A stretch of DNA of 34,157 bases from NCBI GenBank assembly GCA_937870635.1, contig CALMZP010000123.1:1-34157 (forward strand). Reading direction: 5' to 3'. The notes beneath the pieces are model-generated. The model worked only from the letters and a program-made list of their open reading frames with translations. It did no database searches and had not been told where the DNA came from. Shown here in pieces: positions 30,191 through 34,157 of this stretch (within the stretch, counting starts at the first letter, position 1; every line of letters starts with the position of its first letter). A program made the translations under genes and the position numbers. The DNA is from an uncultured Acidobacteriota bacterium (GTDB lineage Bacteria; Acidobacteriota; Thermoanaerobaculia; Gp7-AA8).

Positions 30191-32365
30191 TCAGGCCGTG
30201 TTCTGCCGGATGTTGTACTTCCGGTCGACGCGGAGGACGCCCTCGAGTGCGGCCAGCGAGCGCACGACCTTTTCCAGGTGCTTGAGGTCGGCGATCTCCA
30301 GGACCAGATCGGTCGTGGCTTTGCCGTCGCCGGCGCGCGTCTCCATCTGGCGGATGTTCGTCTTGAGGTTGGCGATGGTCGAGACCACGCGCGCCAGGAT
30401 GCCCTGACGGTCTTCCATCAGCAGCTCGAGCTCGACGAAGTACTGCGACTGGCGCTGGTCTGCCCACTCGACTGCGATCTCCCGGTCGGGGTTGAACATC
30501 AGGTTCTTCACGTTGGGGCAGTTCGCGCTGTGAACCGCGACGCCCTTGCCGCGTGTCACGTATCCGACGATCCGTTCACCCGGCAGCGGATTGCAGCATT
30601 TCGCCAGGTAGGTCATGAGGTCGTCGTAACCCTTGACCTTGATGGCGGTCGCGGCCGAGGTGAAGGGGAAGATCTTGCGGACGGCGGCCTGGATGACACC
30701 CTCGTCCGTCGGGCCTTTTTCCTTCTGCTCGTCGGTGACGAACCGCTCGACGATCGAGCGCGCCGAGACTTTCCCGTAGCCGATGTCGGCGTAGAGGTCC
30801 TCGAGGCGCCCGAACCCGTGCTCGGTCAGGACGCCGTCGAGTGCGTTCTCGGCGATCAGCTTCCGCCACTGGACGCGGTATTTCTTCGCTTCCTTCTCGA
30901 TCAGTTTCCGGCCAAGCTCGATCGAGCGGTTCTTCTGCTCGGCGTTGAGCCAGTGCCGGATCTTGTGCCGGGCCCGCGAGGTGACGACCATGTTGGCCCA
31001 CTCGCGGCTCGGGGTCTGCGTCGTGCCGGTCAGGATCTCGACGATGTCGCCGTTCTTGAGTGGCGTGCGGAGAGGCACGAGCTTTCCGTTCACGCGCGCG
31101 CCGACGCACCGGTGGCCGACATCCGTGTGAATGCGATAGGCAAAGTCGAGTGGCGTCGCGCCGCGAGGGAACGCGAAGACGTCGCCCTTCGGCGTGAAGG
31201 TATAGACCTCGTCCGGATAGAGGTCGATCTTCAGCGAGTTCATGAAGACTCGCGGATCCTTGATGTCGTTCTGCCACTCGACGAGCTGGCGGAGCCAGAG
31301 GAAGTTCGCGTCTTCACTCGATGCGCCGACGCGGCCTTCCTTGTACTTCCAGTGCGCGGCGATGCCCTGTTCGGCGATCAGGTCCATGTCGCGCGTGCGG
31401 ATCTGGACCTCGAAGGGTTGCCCGCGCTCGGCCACGACCGTCGTATGCAGCGACTGATAGAAATTCGGCTTCGGCATGGCGATGTAGTCCTTGATCCGGC
31501 CGGGAACCGGGCGCCACATCTGATGGATGATGCCGAGGCACGCGTAGCAGTCTTTGACGTTGTTGGCGATGATGCGGAAGGCCAGGTAGTCGTAGAGCTG
31601 GCCGATGTCGATCTCCTGGCGGCGCATCTTGCTCCAGATCGAATACATGGACTTGACGCGCCCGGTGACTTCGCCCTCGATCTCGTTCTCCCGCAACTTT
31701 CCGTTCAGCGTGGCGCGGATACGATCGACGACATCGCCGGACACGGAGAGCTTTTCTTCCACCGCGCCCTTCAGATCCTCGTACTCGCGGGGATGGAGGT
31801 GCCGGAACGACAGGTCTTCGAGCTCGCCCTTGATGCGCCCCATGCCGAGGCGGTTGGCGATGGGGGCGTAGATCTCCATGGTCTCGTTGGCCACGGCGAT
31901 GCGCTTCTCTTCGGGGAGAAACTGCAGGGTGCGCATGTTGTGCAGCCGGTCGGCGAGTTTGACCAGCACGACGCGAAGGTCGGAGACCATCGCCAGGAGC
32001 ATTTTCCGGAACGTCTCGGCCTGCTGCTCTTCCTTTGAGACGTAGGCGTAGCGGGAGATCTTGGTGACGCCGTCGACGAGATCGGCAACGTCCTCGCCAA
32101 AGAGCTCCTCGAGCTTTTCCTTGGTGGTGAGGGTGTCCTCGAGCACATCGTGGAGGAGCCCGACCGCGATCGACGTCTCGTCGAGGCGCATGTCGGCCAG
32201 GATGTAGGCGACGTTGAGGGGGTGGATGAGGTACGGCTCGCCCGAGCTGCGGACCTGGCCCTTATGCTCCCGCGCCGAGAAGATGTAGGCCTTCTGCAGG
32301 AGCTCTTCGTCGAAGTCGGGCTTGTAAGTCTCGACCTTGTCGAGAATGTCTTCAAAACGAATCAT
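30191..32365 (-). CDS. rel: Bifunctional (p)ppGpp synthetase/hydrolase
   Basis: 724-aa RelA/SpoT homologue of the long type. The hydrolase HD domain is intact (YLIHPLNVAYILADM, GLLHDVLEDT, KLADRLHNMRTL). The synthetase domain has RVKSMYSIWSKM and DYIAMPKPNFYQSLHTTV. Then come TGS (VFAFPRGATPLDFAYRIHTD), the helical and zinc-finger-like region (AKCCNPLPGERIVGYVTRG), and a C-terminal ACT domain (LLMEDRQGILARVVSTIANL). Both active sites look functional, so it should make and destroy the alarmone. The ATG lacks a Shine-Dalgarno. The predicted leader, about 57 bases, consists mostly of GTGGGTA heptamers, seven GGG tracts in all. It is convergent with rpmB. Confidence 0.96.
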   Translation of the reverse strand: MIRFEDILDKVETYKPDFDEELLQKAYIFSAREHKGQVRSSGEPYLIHPLNVAYILADMRLDETSIAVGLLHDVLEDTLTTKEKLEELFGEDVADLVDGVTKISRYAYVSKEEQQAETFRKMLLAMVSDLRVVLVKLADRLHNMRTLQFLPEEKRIAVANETMEIYAPIANRLGMGRIKGELEDLSFRHLHPREYEDLKGAVEEKLSVSGDVVDRIRATLNGKLRENEIEGEVTGRVKSMYSIWSKMRRQEIDIGQLYDYLAFRIIANNVKDCYACLGIIHQMWRPVPGRIKDYIAMPKPNFYQSLHTTVVAERGQPFEVQIRTRDMDLIAEQGIAAHWKYKEGRVGASSEDANFLWLRQLVEWQNDIKDPRVFMNSLKIDLYPDEVYTFTPKGDVFAFPRGATPLDFAYRIHTDVGHRCVGARVNGKLVPLRTPLKNGDIVEILTGTTQTPSREWANMVVTSRARHKIRHWLNAEQKNRSIELGRKLIEKEAKKYRVQWRKLIAENALDGVLTEHGFGRLEDLYADIGYGKVSARSIVERFVTDEQKEKGPTDEGVIQAAVRKIFPFTSAATAIKVKGYDDLMTYLAKCCNPLPGERIVGYVTRGKGVAVHSANCPNVKNLMFNPDREIAVEWADQRQSQYFVELELLMEDRQGILARVVSTIANLKTNIRQMETRAGDGKATTDLVLEIADLKHLEKVVRSLAALEGVLRVDRKYNIRQNTA

Positions 32366-32377
32366 GGCCGGGGGCTA

Positions 32378-32422
32378 CCCACTACCCACTACCCACTACC
32401 CACTACCCACTACCCACTACCC
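32378..32422 (-). repeat. G-rich heptamer array in the rel leader, G-quadruplex candidate
   Basis: On the minus (coding) strand: seven GGG tracts separated by the 4-base loop TAGT, ending 12 bases before the rel ATG. This fits the G3N4 quadruplex pattern with spare tracts. Unlike the other heptamer arrays it has no complementary arm nearby. Confidence 0.85.
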
Positions 32423-32428
32423 ACTGGA

Positions 32429-32437
32429 ATGCTAGCA
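32429..32437 (-). promoter_or_regulatory. Extended -10 box of rel
   Basis: Minus strand TGC plus TAGCAT, the TGCTANNNT form also seen at the his leader and cdd. The predicted start is near 32422, at the first GGG tract. No -35 consensus is visible. Confidence 0.5.
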
Positions 32438-32543
32438 GGCTTCCCCACTGGTGCGCGTCTTGCTGCCCGTGGCATGCTGAAGCCGTCTGCCAGTGTCGCG
32501 CCGCGGCCCTGACCGCCGGGATAGAAAGATTAAGGAGGTAGTC

Positions 32544-32909
32544 GTGTCCAAACGTTCCTACATGCTCTTCGTCCTCGCCCTGGTATTCGCTTTTGCCGCA
32601 ATCCCCGCGTTCGCCGGTCCTGCCCCGTCCAAGACCGCGGCAAACCAGAGCATCGATTCCCGTGATGCCGACCTGTCCGTCGTGCGCGATGTCGCCGCGA
32701 ACGAGCAGGTGGCCCGCGTGCTCGCTGCCAACGGCTTCTCTCAGGAAGAAGTCGAACAGAGACTCGCTCAGCTCTCCTCGAACGACCTCCATCAGCTCGC
32801 GCAGAATCTCGATCAGCTTCAGCCGGCCGGCCTCACTCGTCAGGAGTGGATCTGGATCGGTATCGGCGCGCTCGCCGCGCTCATTCTCGTCATCGCGTTG
32901 ACGGACTAG
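32544..32909 (+). CDS. PA2779-family-like small membrane protein
   Basis: 121-aa protein. GTG 32544 is chosen because AAGGAGGT lies 4 bases upstream and the result is a clean signal peptide (SYMLFVLALVFAFAAIPAFA). The mature part has the family-like pattern VARVLAANGFSQEEVEQRLAQLSSNDLHQLAQNLDQL followed by one C-terminal transmembrane helix (WIWIGIGALAALILVIAL). PA2779-type proteins are usually encoded next to PA2778-type cysteine peptidases, as here; function is not established. The downstream gene starts 55 bases later, after a strong hairpin. I recognise this from the pattern and neighbour, not from a search. Confidence 0.75.
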   Translation: MSKRSYMLFVLALVFAFAAIPAFAGPAPSKTAANQSIDSRDADLSVVRDVAANEQVARVLAANGFSQEEVEQRLAQLSSNDLHQLAQNLDQLQPAGLTRQEWIWIGIGALAALILVIALTD

Positions 32910-32940
32910 CACGCAATCCCGGCGTGGTAGGCTTCTCGAC

Positions 32941-32962
32941 GGGCGGGCCGAAAGGCCCGCCC
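32941..32962 (+). terminator. GNRA-tetraloop hairpin between the PA2779-like and PA2778-like genes
   Basis: Perfect 9-bp G+C stem (32941-32949 and 32954-32962) with a GAAA loop, ending 2 bases before ATG 32965. It lacks a T run, so it is either a weak terminator or an mRNA hairpin that limits access to the next start codon. Confidence 0.55.
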
Positions 32963-32964
32963 GA

Positions 32965-34080
32965 ATGTTCAATGGTGAATGTTCAATGGTGAATGGTGAA
33001 ACAAGAACCCGGCTCGGCGCAGCAACTCTTCAACATTCAACATTCAACATTCAACATTCACCATTCCTCGTCCTCCTGCTTCTCGTTCCCCTCCTGACGT
33101 CTTGCGTCTACTGGACCCCGATCTCCCGCCGCACCAGCAACGCGGCGAAGGTCATCCCGGACGTCCCCCTGCAGGTGTGGGACATCAAGTCGTGCGGCGC
33201 AGGCTCGCTCTCGTCCGTGCTGCAGCACCACGGCGATCCGACGACGATGCAGGAGTGGGATGCGAAGCTGCAGAAGACCCGCGGCGGCGTGATGTCGATC
33301 GACATGGTTCTCGCCGCACGGCAGAAAGGCTTCGACGCACGCCTCGTCACCGGCGACCGTCTCTTCGTCGAGCGTGAACTGCTCGACGGACGGCCGCTGA
33401 TCCTCATGCTGCAGGTCATCCAGACTCCCGGCCGTTCCTACGACTTCTTCCACTACGTCGTTCTGGACGGGATCGATCCCGCGCGCCGTCTCATGCGCAC
33501 ACAGTTCGGCGACGGCAAGGCGCGCTGGGTGAAATACAAGCGAATCGAGAACGCATGGCGAGGCGGAGGCTTCGCCGCGATCGTCATTCGCCCGCGCGAT
33601 CCGGTCACGGATCTCGTTCGAGACGCCGTGGCAATGGAAGAGAAGGGTCTCTTCGACGAGGCGGCGCGCGAGTATCGCCGCATCCTCCAGGACCACCCCG
33701 ACTCCGTCCTGGCCTGGACCAACCTCGGCAACGTCGAAGCGCGCCGTTCCAACACGAACGCCGCGGAAGAGGCATTCCGCAAAGCGATCGCCCTCGACAC
33801 GATCGCGGCCGACGCGCTGAACAACCTGGCGTGGCTTCTCTATGAACAGAAGCGGCTCGACGAGGCGGAAACGTTCGCCCGTCGCGCCGTGGACGCACCT
33901 GCGCCCGATGTCTGGATGCGCCTCGACACGCTCGCGCGAATCCAGCTCGAGCGCGACAAGTGCGTCGACGCCGCCCGCAACTGGGAGCGCGCCATCGAGA
34001 GCATCCCGGAGTCGCGGACGAAAGAGCGAACGGCGATGTCGCTATCCATGGTTCGCGCGAAGCAGGACTGCCGGAGCTGA
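32965..34080 (+). CDS. PA2778-family-like C39-type cysteine peptidase lipoprotein with TPRs
   Basis: 371-aa lipoprotein. A hydrophobic run ends in a lipobox (LLTSC, Cys 47). The peptidase-like domain has the nucleophile C77 in DIKSCGAGSL, H163 in FFHYVVLDG and D171, the C39-type triad order. C-terminal TPR units (about 205-330: KGLFDEAAREYRRILQDHP, SVLAWTNLGNVEARRSN, ADALNNLAWLLYEQKRLDEA) follow. The first 33 residues before the hydrophobic run are abnormal for a signal peptide; most of them are translated from TTCAATG, GTGAATG and TTCAACA heptamers. The real start could be ATG 32965 or ATG 32986, both inside the array and without a good Shine-Dalgarno. It pairs with the PA2779-like gene. Substrate unknown. 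Confidence 0.8.
   Translation: MFNGECSMVNGETRTRLGAATLQHSTFNIQHSPFLVLLLLVPLLTSCVYWTPISRRTSNAAKVIPDVPLQVWDIKSCGAGSLSSVLQHHGDPTTMQEWDAKLQKTRGGVMSIDMVLAARQKGFDARLVTGDRLFVERELLDGRPLILMLQVIQTPGRSYDFFHYVVLDGIDPARRLMRTQFGDGKARWVKYKRIENAWRGGGFAAIVIRPRDPVTDLVRDAVAMEEKGLFDEAAREYRRILQDHPDSVLAWTNLGNVEARRSNTNAAEEAFRKAIALDTIAADALNNLAWLLYEQKRLDEAETFARRAVDAPAPDVWMRLDTLARIQLERDKCVDAARNWERAIESIPESRTKERTAMSLSMVRAKQDCRS
32966..33065. repeat. Heptamer-array palindrome H8 covering the start of the PA2778-like gene
   Basis: Left array of TTCAATG/GTGAATG units (about 32967-33000), right array of TTCAACA units (about 33028-33058) ending TTCACCATT. The outermost 13 bp are a perfect inverted repeat (32971-32983 and 33053-33065); the inside pairs imperfectly. 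Both arrays are translated. Confidence 0.85.
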
Positions 34081-34087
34081 TGGGCGT

Positions 34088-34157
34088 GTCATGGTGTCAG
34101 GTCTGGACATTGGACATTTCTTCCAGAACTAGTGTGTGCCAGGCACACACTAGTTCT
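34088..34157. repeat. 53-bp-arm palindrome H5, copy 2 (cut by the window end)
   Basis: The left arm (34088-34140) matches the copy at 12058 except at its last base; the right arm starts at 34142 and is cut after 16 bases. The centre reads GCC-A-GGC, whereas copy 1 reads GCT-G-AGC: the innermost pair changed on both sides together. It begins 8 bases after the stop of the PA2778-like gene. Confidence 0.93.

Noticed and set aside
30278-32038. A 586-codon plus-strand frame across rel.
   Set aside because: Antisense shadow of rel; no recognisable motif, and rel is complete on the other strand.

Overview
The window is GC-rich, gene-dense bacterial DNA with chromosomal housekeeping content. It has no phage, IS, plasmid, rRNA, tRNA or CRISPR signature. 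The gene mix (short-form HisG with HisZ, pilMNOPQ, a Roadblock/LC7 protein beside a TPR protein, FecR/DUF6600, PA2779/PA2778-type proteins) and the many short palindromic repeats suggest a Gram-negative soil or subsurface bacterium. Acidobacteriota is my best guess, held weakly because no rRNA is present.

Layout. 1-800: a small secreted protein between two copies of a REP-like palindrome. 795-2995 (minus): tyrS translationally coupled to a UDP-glucuronate-epimerase-like gene. 3017-9969 (plus): a complete-looking histidine operon, hisZ-hisG-hisD-hisC-hisB-hisH-hisA/F-hisIE, with every junction overlapping or nearly so. It is preceded by a leader peptide with six His codons in seven and an attenuator-like RNA. 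hisA and hisF are fused into one frame. 9954-12164: a nested palindrome, cdd, an exported MTA/SAH-deaminase-like amidohydrolase, and a 53-bp-arm palindrome. 12176-14003 (minus): a small membrane protein, an NtrC-type regulator and a 77-aa unknown. 14073-16181 (minus): a FecR/DUF6600 protein. 16410-21322 (minus): TPR protein, Roadblock protein, accB, accC, aroK and a phosphoesterase. 21434-29547 (minus): pilMNOPQ followed by two lipoproteins. 29772-29966 (plus): rpmB. 30191-32365 (minus): bifunctional rel. 32544-34080 (plus): a PA2779-like and PA2778-like pair, then a second copy of the 53-bp palindrome cut by the window end.

The most unusual layer is the repeats. Nearly every operon boundary carries an array of 7-bp units, usually faced by its own reverse complement so that it forms a long hairpin. 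The 7-mer differs from site to site (TTTTGGA, GAAGGAT, GGACCTT, TTCGACC, GTGGGTA, TTCAACA), but the period and the palindromic design recur. Some arrays run into genes: they encode part of the signal peptide of the amidohydrolase and the N-terminus of the PA2778-like lipoprotein, and supply the hisIE stop codon. A separate GC-rich REP-like palindrome lies inside hisC, the TPR gene and the FecR gene without breaking the frame, and a third type sits inside hisD.

Several transcription units show a -10-like TANNNT 6 to 9 bases before the start codon, which points to leaderless or nearly leaderless mRNAs. All functional names come from reading motifs by eye; no database search was possible.
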